A DNA stretch of 51,614 nucleotides from an uncultured cyanobacterium (GTDB taxonomy: Bacteria > Cyanobacteriota > Cyanobacteriia > PCC-6307 > Cyanobiaceae): the NCBI GenBank assembly GCA_903856805.1, contig CAIOCZ010000057.1:1-51614 (forward strand), written 5' to 3'. The notes beneath the pieces were generated by a model. That model ran no database searches. It worked only from the letters and a program-made list of their open reading frames with translations, and had not been told where the DNA came from. Positions 37,947-46,465 of this stretch are shown here, piece by piece (position 1 is the stretch's first letter; each line of letters opens with the position of its first letter). Position numbers and translations under genes: made by a program.

Positions 37947-38561
37947 ATGACCGCCAGCCTCGTGAACCACCGCCAATCCCTGCGGAACGAGGCCTCGTTG
38001 CGGGGCGGCCCCCTCCCCCTCGGCCATGCGCCTGCGGCCCGCCCCCTACCGCTGCGGCTCGTGCCCCAGCCCGAGGGGTTGCTGCAGATCCACACAGCCC
38101 CCTTCCGGGGCAGTTTTGCCGCCGTGTTCAGCCAGGCCCTGCGCACGGCTGGGCTGGGCAGCAGGGTGTTGGTGAGCCAGTTCCTCAAGGGTGGCGTCGA
38201 CCAGGGGGTGGCCGGCAGCCTCTGGCTCTGTGGACGGCTGCAGTGGGTCCGACCCGCCACCCCACGATGCCTGGAAGGTCCCGCCGCCGCCCAGCCGGTG
38301 GTGGCGGGGGATGACCCCCTGGCGGCGGTTCAGGAGCTCTGGGCCTTCAGCCGTGATCAGATGCTCGCCGGTGGGGTGGATTTGCTGGTGCTGGATGAGC
38401 TGGGCCTGGCGATTGAGTTGGGCTATCTGCCGGCCAACGAGGTCACCGCCACCCTCGAACAACGCCCCGCCCATCTGGATGTCATCCTGACCGGCCCGGC
38501 CATGCCGGCCGATCTGATGGCGATGGCTGATCAGGTCACCCAGCTGCGGCGCGGCTTCTAG
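37947..38561 (+). CDS. CobO/BtuR-like protein lacking the Walker A motif
   Basis: A 204-residue protein with clear resemblance to corrinoid adenosyltransferase (CobO/CobA/BtuR). The stretch ALRTAGLGSRVLVSQFLKGG (residues 64-83) and the Walker B-like VDLLVLDELGLAIELGYL (144-161), then RPAHLDVILTGPAMPADL, match the family. However the P-loop, normally G-x-G-K-G-K-T/S, is replaced by APFRGSF at about 51-57. This argues against normal ATP binding. ATG 37947 (GTG 37941 possible) is the start. A 250-bp gap lies upstream, with one hairpin (CCGGGT/ACCCGG, 37798-37812) and no clear riboswitch. The gene precedes dcd. Confidence 0.78.
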   Translation: MTASLVNHRQSLRNEASLRGGPLPLGHAPAARPLPLRLVPQPEGLLQIHTAPFRGSFAAVFSQALRTAGLGSRVLVSQFLKGGVDQGVAGSLWLCGRLQWVRPATPRCLEGPAAAQPVVAGDDPLAAVQELWAFSRDQMLAGGVDLLVLDELGLAIELGYLPANEVTATLEQRPAHLDVILTGPAMPADLMAMADQVTQLRRGF

Positions 38562-38593
38562 CCAGCCCCGGCGTCGCCCGTTGCCCTGTTTCG

Positions 38594-39187
38594 ATGCTCA
38601 AGAACGACCGCTGGATCAACGAGCAGGCCGCCGCCGGCATGATTGAGCCGTTCCAGCCCACCTTGGTGCGCCATCTGGATCCGGAGGCCCGCACGGGACC
38701 GGTGCTCAGTTTTGGCTGCTCTTCCTATGGCTACGACCTGCGGCTGTCGCCCCGGGAATTCCTGATATTCCGCCATGTGCCAGGCACGGTGATGAACCCG
38801 AAGCGGTTCAATCCGGCCAACCTGGAGCCGGCCCCCCTGCACCATGATGAGGATGGTGATTACTTTATTCTTCCGGCCCATTCCTATGGCTTGGGCGTGG
38901 CGCTGGAGAAGATGAAGGTGCCGGCCACCATCACCGTGATCTGCCTCGGTAAGAGCACCTACGCCCGCCTTGGCATCATCGTCAACACCACGCCGGCCGA
39001 GGCCAGCTGGGAGGGTCATCTCACCTTGGAATTCAGTAATTCCTCCGGGGCTGACTGCCGGATTTATGCCAGGGAAGGGATATGCCAGTTGCTGTTTTTT
39101 GAGGGCGATCCCTGTGACACCACCTACAATGATCGAGCTGGAAAATATCAGCATCAACCCGAACGGGTTACGTTGGCGCGGGTGTGA
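38594..39187 (+). CDS. dcd: dCTP deaminase
   Basis: Dcd converts dCTP to dUTP, a source of dUMP for thymidylate synthesis. The 197-residue protein shows MIEPFQPTLV, LSFGCSSYGYDLRLS, LGKSTYARLGIIVNTTPAEASWEG with the catalytic glutamate, LEFSNSSGADCRIYAREGICQLLF and DRAGKYQHQ. It is complete. It converges on thyX with a 20-bp gap, so two steps toward dTMP are encoded next to each other. Confidence 0.96.
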   Translation: MLKNDRWINEQAAAGMIEPFQPTLVRHLDPEARTGPVLSFGCSSYGYDLRLSPREFLIFRHVPGTVMNPKRFNPANLEPAPLHHDEDGDYFILPAHSYGLGVALEKMKVPATITVICLGKSTYARLGIIVNTTPAEASWEGHLTLEFSNSSGADCRIYAREGICQLLFFEGDPCDTTYNDRAGKYQHQPERVTLARV

Positions 39188-39207
39188 ACTGGGTTGGTTC
39201 TGGGGAC

Positions 39208-39933
39208 TCAGGGGGCTAAGCGGGCTTTGTGCAGGCGGCTTTTCTCGTACCAGCCGGCAATCTCTGGTGCCCAGGCCTGCAGATGGGGCCACATCAGGTC
39301 GCAGAGGGAGCGGATCTCCTCCTGGGCATCCAGTTTGGCGCGAAGATCCAGAAAGTGCAGAAAGGCCCGTAGGCTGAAACTCACCACAAAGTGTTGGCGA
39401 TAGTCGAAGGGCAAAATCCCCCGGGCATGTTCTTCGGCGAAGCCGGCAGCTAACAGATCGCGATAGCGCTCGGCGGCGGCGCGGCAAAGGGCAAGATCCT
39501 TGCTGCGTTCCGTTTCGTTGTAGTTGTACTTCTTGCCCTGGCGATCGCTGTAGTGACCTGTGGGGCGGAGATAAAAAACTTCTTCCAGATCTAACTCTTG
39601 ATTGGCAGCACGGCAGATGCGCTCTCCCGTGTAGCGCATCGACTGCACATCAAAGCTCACGCCCACCCGGTGGGTGCGGGCCTGTTGCATCACCGAATGG
39701 GGAAACCAGCCCACATTCAGCATGATCTGGGCGTGCTCCAGGGGGCCGTAGTGGCCCCGCTCCCCCGCCAGCAGCCGTTTGACACAGATTGCGCCGGCCT
39801 GGCTTTCGTCCGGCCAGTCGGCCCGATCGGCCACCACGAAGCCCTCGCTGTAGTCCTGGTGCATGCCGGCATAGACGCACTGCTGGGGGTTGGGGGTGGC
39901 GGCGATCAGGGCCACCCGAAAGCGGGGATCCAT
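39208..39933 (-). CDS. thyX: Flavin-dependent thymidylate synthase
   Basis: ThyX methylates dUMP to dTMP using FAD, NADPH and methylene-tetrahydrofolate. The 241-residue protein shows HYGPLEHAQIMLNVGWFPHSVMQQ in two pieces around LEHAQIML, and the signature region ARTHRVGVSFDVQSMRYTG. The signature differs from the usual RHR-X7-S-x-R in its first Arg and its spacing. FDYRQHFVVSFSLRAFLHFLDLR and the tail carry substrate-binding residues. No thyA is present in the window. Methylene-tetrahydrofolate would come from GlyA (16689). Confidence 0.94.
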   Translation of the reverse strand: MDPRFRVALIAATPNPQQCVYAGMHQDYSEGFVVADRADWPDESQAGAICVKRLLAGERGHYGPLEHAQIMLNVGWFPHSVMQQARTHRVGVSFDVQSMRYTGERICRAANQELDLEEVFYLRPTGHYSDRQGKKYNYNETERSKDLALCRAAAERYRDLLAAGFAEEHARGILPFDYRQHFVVSFSLRAFLHFLDLRAKLDAQEEIRSLCDLMWPHLQAWAPEIAGWYEKSRLHKARLAP

Positions 39934-39970
39934 AGGAAGGGGGACGACAGGGGTGACGGCAGGGGCTTGG

Positions 39971-40564
39971 TCAGGCGTGGCTGCGGGGTCCTGCGACTTT
40001 GGCCGCCTCTGGGGAGGTCGGGTCCTCGCTCAGGCTGCTGATGGCCCCCACGCCCGCCAGCTGGGGCAACGGCTCGCCCCGCACCAGGGCCGCCACCAGG
40101 CTCTCCAGTTCCGACTCGCTGCGCGCTCCGATCGATCGGCCCACGGCGCGGCCCCCACCGGCAAATAGTTCGATCTGGGGAATGCCGTTCACCTCGTACT
40201 GGTCCAACTGCGGCGTCCAGCGGGGGTTGTCCACGTTGAGCAACACCACCGCCAGCTCGCCCCGATGGCGGACCTCCACCCGTTCCATCGCTGGCGCCAT
40301 GCTGCGGCAGGCTTCACACCAGTCGGCGTAAAACTCCACCAGGGCCGGACGGCCGCTGGCCAGCGCCACCTCCAGGTCGGGCGACTGGCGCGCCAACCGT
40401 TCCAGGGGCGCCTCGGGATGCAGCCCGCCGCGCAGGCTGAACAGCAACAGGGCGAGCAGCGCCGCGACGGCGGCCAACACCATCCGTTCGCGCCGGCCCA
40501 GACCCTGGCTGTCCTGGGCCAGCGCCTGCGGCGCCGTTGGCGGGCTGTGGGGGGGGGGGCTCAT
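39971..40564 (-). CDS. Membrane-anchored thioredoxin-like protein (TxlA/HCF164 type)
   Basis: A 197-residue thioredoxin-fold protein with an N-terminal membrane anchor (MVLAAVAALLALLLFSL near residue 28). The redox site is FYADWCEACRSMAP near residue 78, a WCxxC motif. The cis-proline loop VNGIPQIELF is also present. TxlA/HCF164 proteins pass reducing power to lumenal or periplasmic targets during cytochrome b6f and photosystem assembly; the role here is inferred. It ends 37 bp from thyX on the same strand and may be co-transcribed. Confidence 0.86.
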   Translation of the reverse strand: MSPPPHSPPTAPQALAQDSQGLGRRERMVLAAVAALLALLLFSLRGGLHPEAPLERLARQSPDLEVALASGRPALVEFYADWCEACRSMAPAMERVEVRHRGELAVVLLNVDNPRWTPQLDQYEVNGIPQIELFAGGGRAVGRSIGARSESELESLVAALVRGEPLPQLAGVGAISSLSEDPTSPEAAKVAGPRSHA

Positions 40565-40656
40565 GGGCCATGGCTCTGAACGGCCGCACTTTGGCAGTCC
40601 CGGGAGCGATGACGGCGTGGCGGGTCTTGCTAATTTCCGGGTACCGGCCCGAATCC

Positions 40657-41070
40657 GTGAAGCGGCGCCTCACCCTCCACTTTCCCCGCGAGGCGGTGCA
40701 TCAGCCGATCACCTATCGGCTTGCGGTCGATTTCGACATTGCGGCCAAGATCCTCCGGGCCCAGATCGCTCCCAACCAGAGCGGCACCATGGTGGTGGAG
40801 CTTTCGGGTGATATCGATGAACTCGATGCGGCCGAGCTCTGGTTGGAGCAGCAGGGCCTGGCTCTGAACCGCGCCCCGGGGGAGATCCGCATTGATCCGG
40901 AGCGCTGCGTGGATTGCGGCATCTGTTCCAGCGTTTGCCCCAGCGGCGCCCTGCGCTTTGATCGGCCCAGCCAGCGCCTTCAATTCGCCGCCGCTCGCTG
41001 CCTGGTCTGTGAGCAGTGCCTGCCCAGCTGCCCGCTGGAGGCCATCGCCCTGGTTTTGGAACAGCCATGA
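40657..41070 (+). CDS. NIL-domain protein with two 4Fe-4S sites
   Basis: A 137-residue protein joining a NIL domain (about 1-75, VKRRLTLHFPREAVHQPITY through GTMVVELSGDIDEL) and a bacterial ferredoxin domain (about 83-130). The ferredoxin shows CVDCGICSSVCPSGAL and CLVCEQCLPSCPLEAI, with two CxxCxxCxxxCP-type clusters, the second one residue different in spacing. NIL domains otherwise occur in methionine ABC transporters. The role is unknown, perhaps a sulfur-amino-acid-linked electron carrier. GTG 40657 fits the family start; ATG 40609 is an alternative. Its stop overlaps the next gene by 4 bp. Confidence 0.83.
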   Translation: MKRRLTLHFPREAVHQPITYRLAVDFDIAAKILRAQIAPNQSGTMVVELSGDIDELDAAELWLEQQGLALNRAPGEIRIDPERCVDCGICSSVCPSGALRFDRPSQRLQFAAARCLVCEQCLPSCPLEAIALVLEQP

Positions 41071-41594
41071 AGTCCACCTTGCGCCTGCTGTTACTCCCCT
41101 TCCAGGCGCCGATGTTGCTGCTGCTGATTGCCGTCAGCACCTACCTCGGCATGCATTGGATTCTGCCGATGCAGGATCCCCAGGGTCACCTGCCCGTGAT
41201 GGCCCATCTGGTGTGGTCTGCGGAGATGCTGCAGGCCCTGGCGGTGGTGGTGGTCTGCACGATGCCGGACCTGCTACTGCGGCAGGTGTCCACGATGATG
41301 TCCTCCAGCCGGGTGATCAGCCTGGTGGTGACCCTGCTGCTGGTCACGATTCTTGGGCTTTATCTGCTGCACGGCTCCGTCTTGGTAGTCGTGCTGATCC
41401 TGGCCTCTTCAGTGTTGCTGGCTCGGCTGGATCTGGTGCGGATTCGGGTGGTGCCGCCGCCGCTGGTGCTGGCCCTGGCCCTGAGCCTGGTGGTGCTGGC
41501 AGGGGCCAGTGCTGGTCTGATGATTGCCGGCCATCTGGCCCAAAGGGCCTATCCCCTCGGTGAGCCCCCCGCCGTGGCCCGACCCGAACGCTGA
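41067..41594 (+). CDS. Conserved hypothetical membrane protein
   Basis: A 175-residue hydrophobic protein with about four or five membrane segments: MLLLLIAVSTYLGMHWIL near residue 15, MLQALAVVVVCTM near 54, VISLVVTLLLVTILGLYLLHG near 81, VVVLILASSVLLA near 105 and LVLALALSLVVLAGASAGLM near 133. I recognise no domain. The ATGA overlap with the NIL-ferredoxin gene suggests the two products work together, with this one as the membrane partner. Confidence 0.72.
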   Translation: MKSTLRLLLLPFQAPMLLLLIAVSTYLGMHWILPMQDPQGHLPVMAHLVWSAEMLQALAVVVVCTMPDLLLRQVSTMMSSSRVISLVVTLLLVTILGLYLLHGSVLVVVLILASSVLLARLDLVRIRVVPPPLVLALALSLVVLAGASAGLMIAGHLAQRAYPLGEPPAVARPER

Positions 41595-41614
41595 GCCGGC
41601 GAGCACCACCGCGA

Positions 41615-43660
41615 CTAGCAACGCGGTTGGCGTGGTTGCTGGTAGCTCCAGGCATTTCCCAGCACTTTTTTCACATAGAGCCTGGTTTCCGGATAGGGAA
41701 TCGCTTCCACCCACAGTTCCGGCGTCGCCTGCCATCCAGGACGTAGCCAGCCCTTCACCGCCTCGGGCCCGGCGTTGTAACTGGCCACCGCCAGGATCGG
41801 ATCGCCCTGCCACTGGTCCAGGAGCTGGCGCAGGTAACGGCCTCCCAGGGTGGCATTGCGCTGGGGCTGTTCCAGCTCCTGGGCACTCAGGGGCCGCCCG
41901 GCCAGCTCGGCGGCGGTGTCTGGCATCAGCTGCAGGAGGCCTACCGCGCCGGCACCGGAATGGATGCTGGGGGTGAAGCGGGATTCCTGCTTCGCCACCG
42001 CCAGCAGCAGGGGCAACGGCAGTTGGTGCTGGCGGGCCACCGGTAGGAAGGTGCTCAGGAAGCGGGGGGGATGGAGGCTGCGCTCCAGCAGGGGGGCCAG
42101 GGCGCATTGCGCCGCAGGGAGCTCCAGGCTGGCCCGTTCCAGCTGGCTGAAGCCGGTCCAGTCGTCGCCCACCCCCTGGCGCAGGCGACCCTCCACCAGC
42201 AGGGTGGCGCTCCCCTGGGCCGGTTGACCGGCCCGCCGCATCCGCCAGGCCTCCCAGGCTTCCGTGCGTTGATCCAGCCGCCAGAGTCGGTCCAGGGCGG
42301 CGACGCCGCTGTCCAGGGGCTGCCAGGCGGCGGGCGGTGGAGGGGGAGCTCCGGTGGCCAGGGTGGCGCCGGCCTGGCCGAGCTGCCCTGCGGCCCGCCA
42401 GCCGTAGTAGCCGCCTGGGTGCTGCCGCAGCAGTTGCTGCCAGCTGGCCCGGGCGGCGGCGGTTTGTCCGAGCTGGTGTTGGCTGTAGCCGAGCCAGAAC
42501 AGCTGTCGGGCCGCCAGGGGGGCGGGTAAGTGTTGGGTGGCGATGGCGCTGAGCAAGGTCTGGGCCGCCTGCCACTGGCCCGCCAGCAAGCGGCGGCGGG
42601 CCAGCTCCCATTGCAGATCCCAGCTGGCGGCATCGTTGGGCCAGCGCTTGAGGAGTGTCAGGCCGTCGCGGTCCAGGGTGGCGGGCGGTGCCGGCGGGGG
42701 CGGGCTGGCCTCCAGTCGGTTCAGCAGCCGTCGTGCTCCGACCGGCGCCGTGGCCCGCCAGGGCGCCGGCAGCTGCTCCAGGCGCTCCGCCGCCGCCGGA
42801 CCCGACTGTTGGGCCAAGAGGCGCACCGCCTCAGCCGCCTGGGGGCCCCCCGCTTCGGGAGAGGCCCCGGCGACCTGCAGCAGCAGGCTTGTGGCCTGCG
42901 CATGCAGCGCGGGCGGGCCCTGCAGCAGGCTGCGGGCCAGGGTCAACCGCCCCAGGGGGCCCAGGGCGGCCATGGCCTGGCCAGGCCCCTCCAGGCAGGC
43001 CAGGGCCGCCTGGCCATCGCCCAGCTCGGCCAGGCCCCGGGCCAGGAGTGCCCGCTGGGCGGGTTGGAGCGGGACCCCCTGACGGTGGCAGGATTGGTGC
43101 AAGCGTGCCTCGGCTCCCGGCCAGCGAGCCCCCCAGCGGGCCAGGTGCAGGGTCCCCTCCAGGCGCTGCTGCGGCGACGGCCCGGCCTCCAGGGCCGCCG
43201 CCAGGGCCGCCGGATGGGCGGAGGCCTCCCGCAGCAGCCGCTGGCGCAGGGCCGGGGCCTGGCGGCCGAGGGTGTAGAGGGCATCCGCGCTGGGGGCTTC
43301 GGCGGGGAAGCGATGCAGCAGCTCCTGCCAGAGCGGGATGGCCAGATCGGCGCGCTGCAGCGCTTCGGCATCGCGGGCCTGGAGCTTGAGCACCACCGCC
43401 GCCAGCGGATCGCGGCCCCATCCCTGGTTGCGCAGCAGCAGCCGGCGTTGCAGGGGCGCCTCGACCAGGCGGGCATGGAGCAGCAGGCTGGCTTCGCGCC
43501 GCCGTTCCGGATCCACCGACCAACGGCGCACCCGCTCCAGCTCGCCCGTGGGGCTGTCCGGCGTGAGGGGCGGCTGCAGCCGGAGCAGGGCGCGGCCGGC
43601 GATCAGCACGGTGACGGGGCCCAGACAGGAGATGGCGAGTAGCGCAGGGAGGCGTGCCAA
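41615..43660 (-). CDS. Soluble-lytic-transglycosylase-like protein
   Basis: A 681-residue Slt70-like murein hydrolase. It has an N-terminal hydrophobic export or anchor segment (LPALLAISCLGPVTVLIAG) and a long helical region with TPR-like repeats (about 60-480). The C-terminal SLT domain is at about 510-650, with LAVAKQESRFTPSIHSGAGAV and its catalytic glutamate, GLLQLMPDTAAELAG and AVASYNAGPEAVKGWL. It cleaves peptidoglycan with 1,6-anhydro formation. No ATG lies near the signal, so I propose TTG 43660; GTG 43609 is another option, and ATG 43786 would overlap the divergent small gene. Confidence 0.88.
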   Translation of the reverse strand: MARLPALLAISCLGPVTVLIAGRALLRLQPPLTPDSPTGELERVRRWSVDPERRREASLLLHARLVEAPLQRRLLLRNQGWGRDPLAAVVLKLQARDAEALQRADLAIPLWQELLHRFPAEAPSADALYTLGRQAPALRQRLLREASAHPAALAAALEAGPSPQQRLEGTLHLARWGARWPGAEARLHQSCHRQGVPLQPAQRALLARGLAELGDGQAALACLEGPGQAMAALGPLGRLTLARSLLQGPPALHAQATSLLLQVAGASPEAGGPQAAEAVRLLAQQSGPAAAERLEQLPAPWRATAPVGARRLLNRLEASPPPPAPPATLDRDGLTLLKRWPNDAASWDLQWELARRRLLAGQWQAAQTLLSAIATQHLPAPLAARQLFWLGYSQHQLGQTAAARASWQQLLRQHPGGYYGWRAAGQLGQAGATLATGAPPPPPAAWQPLDSGVAALDRLWRLDQRTEAWEAWRMRRAGQPAQGSATLLVEGRLRQGVGDDWTGFSQLERASLELPAAQCALAPLLERSLHPPRFLSTFLPVARQHQLPLPLLLAVAKQESRFTPSIHSGAGAVGLLQLMPDTAAELAGRPLSAQELEQPQRNATLGGRYLRQLLDQWQGDPILAVASYNAGPEAVKGWLRPGWQATPELWVEAIPYPETRLYVKKVLGNAWSYQQPRQPRC

Positions 43661-43718
43661 GGGCGTCGGCTGCGTAGGGCGGCATTCTGAGCAGTGACCG
43701 TCCCCGGCCCTGTCGACC

Positions 43719-43967
43719 GTGTCCCTGTTGCCCCCGGTGCCCCGTCCGCGGCTGCCCCATTGGCGGCTGCCCCCCTTGCTGAGCACCCTGCCGGGGGCCC
43801 GTCAGCGGCGCCGGACCCTCGGCCTGGTGGTGCTGGCCGCTCTGCTCTGGTTGCTGCGGCCCTGGCCGCCGTTCCAGTGGCTGCCCGGGTGGACAGTGGG
43901 GCTGATGCTGCTCTGGGCGGTGCTGGAGCTGCTGCGCTGGCTGTGGTGGCCGCGGCGTTGGGATTGA
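43719..43967 (+). CDS. Small conserved membrane protein
   Basis: An 82-residue protein with a basic, Pro-rich N-terminus (SLLPPVPRPRLPHWRLPP) and two membrane segments (LGLVVLAALLWLLRPW and WTVGLMLLWAVLELLRWLWW). The start is GTG. I recognise no family. It lies 48 bp before glmM on the same strand and diverges from the lytic transglycosylase gene. Confidence 0.6.
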   Translation: MSLLPPVPRPRLPHWRLPPLLSTLPGARQRRRTLGLVVLAALLWLLRPWPPFQWLPGWTVGLMLLWAVLELLRWLWWPRRWD

Positions 43968-44015
43968 GCTGCTGCGCGGGGCCCGCGTAGCGTGGATGCC
44001 ACTGATCGCCGCAGC

Positions 44016-45431
44016 ATGGTCCTTTCGGTCCAGTCTCCCGATCTCCCAGCCCCCGATCTCCAGCCGCTCGGCGCTCCCCTGGGGGGAGCCGGCGCTGGCT
44101 TCGGCACCGATGGGATCCGGGGTCGGGTGGGTCAGGCCATCACCCCGGCCCTGGCGCTGCAGGTGGGGTATTGGACCGGGCTGGTGCTGCCGCCCGATGC
44201 CCCCGTGGTGATCGGCAGCGATTCCCGCTCCAGCGGCCCGATGCTGGTGGCGGCGCTCACCGCTGGCCTCACGGCGGCTGGACGGACGGTGTGGCAGCTG
44301 GGGTTGTGCCCCACCCCTGCCGTACCGGGCACGATTCGCCGGCTGGGCACCGCCGGCGGGCTGATGGTGTCCGCCAGCCACAACCCACCCCACGACAACG
44401 GCATCAAGGTGTTCGGAGCTTCCGGCGCCAAGCTCAGCCGCGATCAGCAGCGGGCGATCGAGGCTGGATTGGCCGGTGAGACGATCGCGCCCCCGTTCCA
44501 CGGCAACGGCCGGGCCGAGCAGCGCCCTGATCTGCTGGAGGCCTATCGCGCCAGCCTGCTGGCCTCCGTGGGGGGTCAGCGGCTGGAGGGCTGCCGGATC
44601 GTCCTCGATCTCTGCCATGGCTCCGCCACCAGCTGCGGAGAGGCGGTGTTCCGGGAGCTGGGGGCCCAGATCACGGTGTTGCATGGCCTTCCCGATGGAG
44701 ACCGCATCAACCAGGGGTGCGGCAGCACCCACCTCGATCCCCTACGGCAGGCGGTGCTGGCGGAGGGGGCGGCGATGGGGTTCGCCTTTGATGGCGACGC
44801 CGACCGGGTGCTGGCGGTGGACGGCCGCGGCCGGATCGTGGATGGTGATCAGATTCTCTATCTCTGGGGCCAGGCGCTGCTGGCGGCGGGGGAGCTGCCC
44901 GCCAAGCGGATCGTGGCCACGGTGATGTCCAACCTCGGCTTCGAGCGGGCCTGGCAGGCGGCGGGGGGCGTGTTGGAGCGCACCGCCGTGGGTGATCAAT
45001 ACGTCCATGCCGCCATGGAGGAGCTGGGGGCGGCGTTGGGGGGGGAGCAGTCGGGCCACATTCTTTCGGCTCGCCATGGCATGAGCGGCGACGGCCTGCT
45101 CACGGCCCTGCAGGTGGCTGTCCTGATCCAGCGCCGGGGCGGCACCCTGGCGGACTGGATGGACAGCAGCTTCCGCCCCTATCCCCAGAAGCTGGTGAAC
45201 ATCACCGTGCCCGATCGGCAGCGCCGTACCCAATGGCAGCAGTGCGAGCCCCTGCGGCGGGCGGTGGAGCGGGCGGAGGCGGCGATGGCGGGCCAGGGGC
45301 GGGTGCTGGTGCGGGCCAGTGGCACCGAACCGTTGTTGCGGGTGATGGTGGAGGCGGCCGAGGCGGAGCAGGTGGAGCACTGGGCCAACCTATTGGCCAC
45401 CGAGGCCGATCGACAGCTGAACGCGGTCTGA
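44016..45431 (+). CDS. glmM: Phosphoglucosamine mutase
   Basis: GlmM interconverts glucosamine-6-phosphate and glucosamine-1-phosphate on the way to UDP-GlcNAc, for peptidoglycan and lipopolysaccharide. The 471-residue protein shows FGTDGIRGRVGQAIT, the phosphoserine site MVSASHNPPHDNGIKVFG (near residue 120), metal loop FAFDGDADRVLAVD (near 258), GEQSGHIL (near 345) and the phosphate-binding RASGTEPLLRVMVE near 432. ATG 44016 is chosen. Its 3' end faces a BadF-type kinase 68 bp away. Confidence 0.96.
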   Translation: MVLSVQSPDLPAPDLQPLGAPLGGAGAGFGTDGIRGRVGQAITPALALQVGYWTGLVLPPDAPVVIGSDSRSSGPMLVAALTAGLTAAGRTVWQLGLCPTPAVPGTIRRLGTAGGLMVSASHNPPHDNGIKVFGASGAKLSRDQQRAIEAGLAGETIAPPFHGNGRAEQRPDLLEAYRASLLASVGGQRLEGCRIVLDLCHGSATSCGEAVFRELGAQITVLHGLPDGDRINQGCGSTHLDPLRQAVLAEGAAMGFAFDGDADRVLAVDGRGRIVDGDQILYLWGQALLAAGELPAKRIVATVMSNLGFERAWQAAGGVLERTAVGDQYVHAAMEELGAALGGEQSGHILSARHGMSGDGLLTALQVAVLIQRRGGTLADWMDSSFRPYPQKLVNITVPDRQRRTQWQQCEPLRRAVERAEAAMAGQGRVLVRASGTEPLLRVMVEAAEAEQVEHWANLLATEADRQLNAV

Positions 45432-45499
45432 GCCCCTGGCCCCACGGACGGCTCCACCGGCGGCCCCAACGGTGGCCGTGAAGGTGGCCGTGACAACGC

Positions 45500-46465
45500 T
45501 CAGCCCCCGTTCGCCAGATCCGCGGCCATGGCCAGGGCTCCGGCGCAGCCATCCCCCTGGGGGGCCACCAGCTGCAGCGCGCCATGCCGTTGGCTCAGGG
45601 CCGTGCGGAAGGCCTCCTGGAAGGCCCCCAGGTGGGTGAGGGCGCCGCCGCCGATGCCCACTGGTGCCTGGGGGAGGGCCAGGGCCTGGGCCACGGCCCC
45701 CGCCATCGCGGCCAGGGCTTCCCCATGGCGCTGGAGCAGGGCGCTGGCCAGGGGATCCCCGCCGCAGGCCAGGTCATGGACGACCGGGGCCAAGCGGGCA
45801 AAGCCGGCGGGGCCGAAGTCTGGTTGGACCACCAGGGCCTTGAGCTGCTGGGGGGCCTCTGGGGCGGTGGGATCCAGCTCCAGGGCCCGCCAGAGGGTGG
45901 CCCGCAGCGGCGTGTCCGCCAGGCGACCATCGGCCATCTGCAGGCTCAGGGCCAGGCCATCGCGGCCGATGTCCATCGCTGAACCGGCCCCATCCAGGAG
46001 CCAGCCCCAGCCGGCGCAACGATGCTCCCGGCCCTGGCCGTCGCGGCCCACGGCGATGGTGCCGGTGCCGCTGATCACCACGATCCCCGGGCCGCTGGGG
46101 AAGGCCCCCCGCAGGGCGGTGCGCTCATCGCCGGTGACCCGCAGCTGCGGGGGCGCCAGGCCGAGCGCTTGGGCGGCGATCGCCGAGCCCGCCGCTTGCA
46201 CCGGACTGTCCTGTTCCACCCCGCTGGCCCCCACGGCCGCGGCGCCCAGCGGCGCGGCGGCGGCGGCTCCGCCGGCGGCGCGGGCGGCCCGCAGGCTGGC
46301 GCCCAGGGCTTCGGCAAAGCGTTCCGGACCCGACGGGGCCGCCAGGTGGCACACCCCTGGCCCCTGCCCTTCCGCCACCACCTGGCCGGTGCTGGCGTTC
46401 GCCAGTCGGCAGGTGGTGTGGGTCTGGCCGGCATCAAAGCCGGCGATTAACTGCCCCTCAGCCAT
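45500..46465 (-). CDS. BadF/BadG-type ATPase, N-acetylglucosamine-kinase-like
   Basis: A 321-residue protein of the ASKHA fold BadF/BadG/BcrA/BcrD group, which includes eukaryotic-type GlcNAc kinases. Phosphate-binding loops are IAGFDAGQTHTTC at residue 8 and VVISGTGTIAVG near 130. The adenosine motif is VGIGGGALTHLGAF near 265. WGWLLDGAGSAMDIGRDGL is a kinase-type block. Substrate is inferred to be an amino sugar or anhydro sugar from cell-wall turnover. The start overlaps the ictB-like gene by 8 bp, so it is the last gene of a four-gene operon. Confidence 0.84.
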   Translation of the reverse strand: MAEGQLIAGFDAGQTHTTCRLANASTGQVVAEGQGPGVCHLAAPSGPERFAEALGASLRAARAAGGAAAAAPLGAAAVGASGVEQDSPVQAAGSAIAAQALGLAPPQLRVTGDERTALRGAFPSGPGIVVISGTGTIAVGRDGQGREHRCAGWGWLLDGAGSAMDIGRDGLALSLQMADGRLADTPLRATLWRALELDPTAPEAPQQLKALVVQPDFGPAGFARLAPVVHDLACGGDPLASALLQRHGEALAAMAGAVAQALALPQAPVGIGGGALTHLGAFQEAFRTALSQRHGALQLVAPQGDGCAGALAMAADLANGG

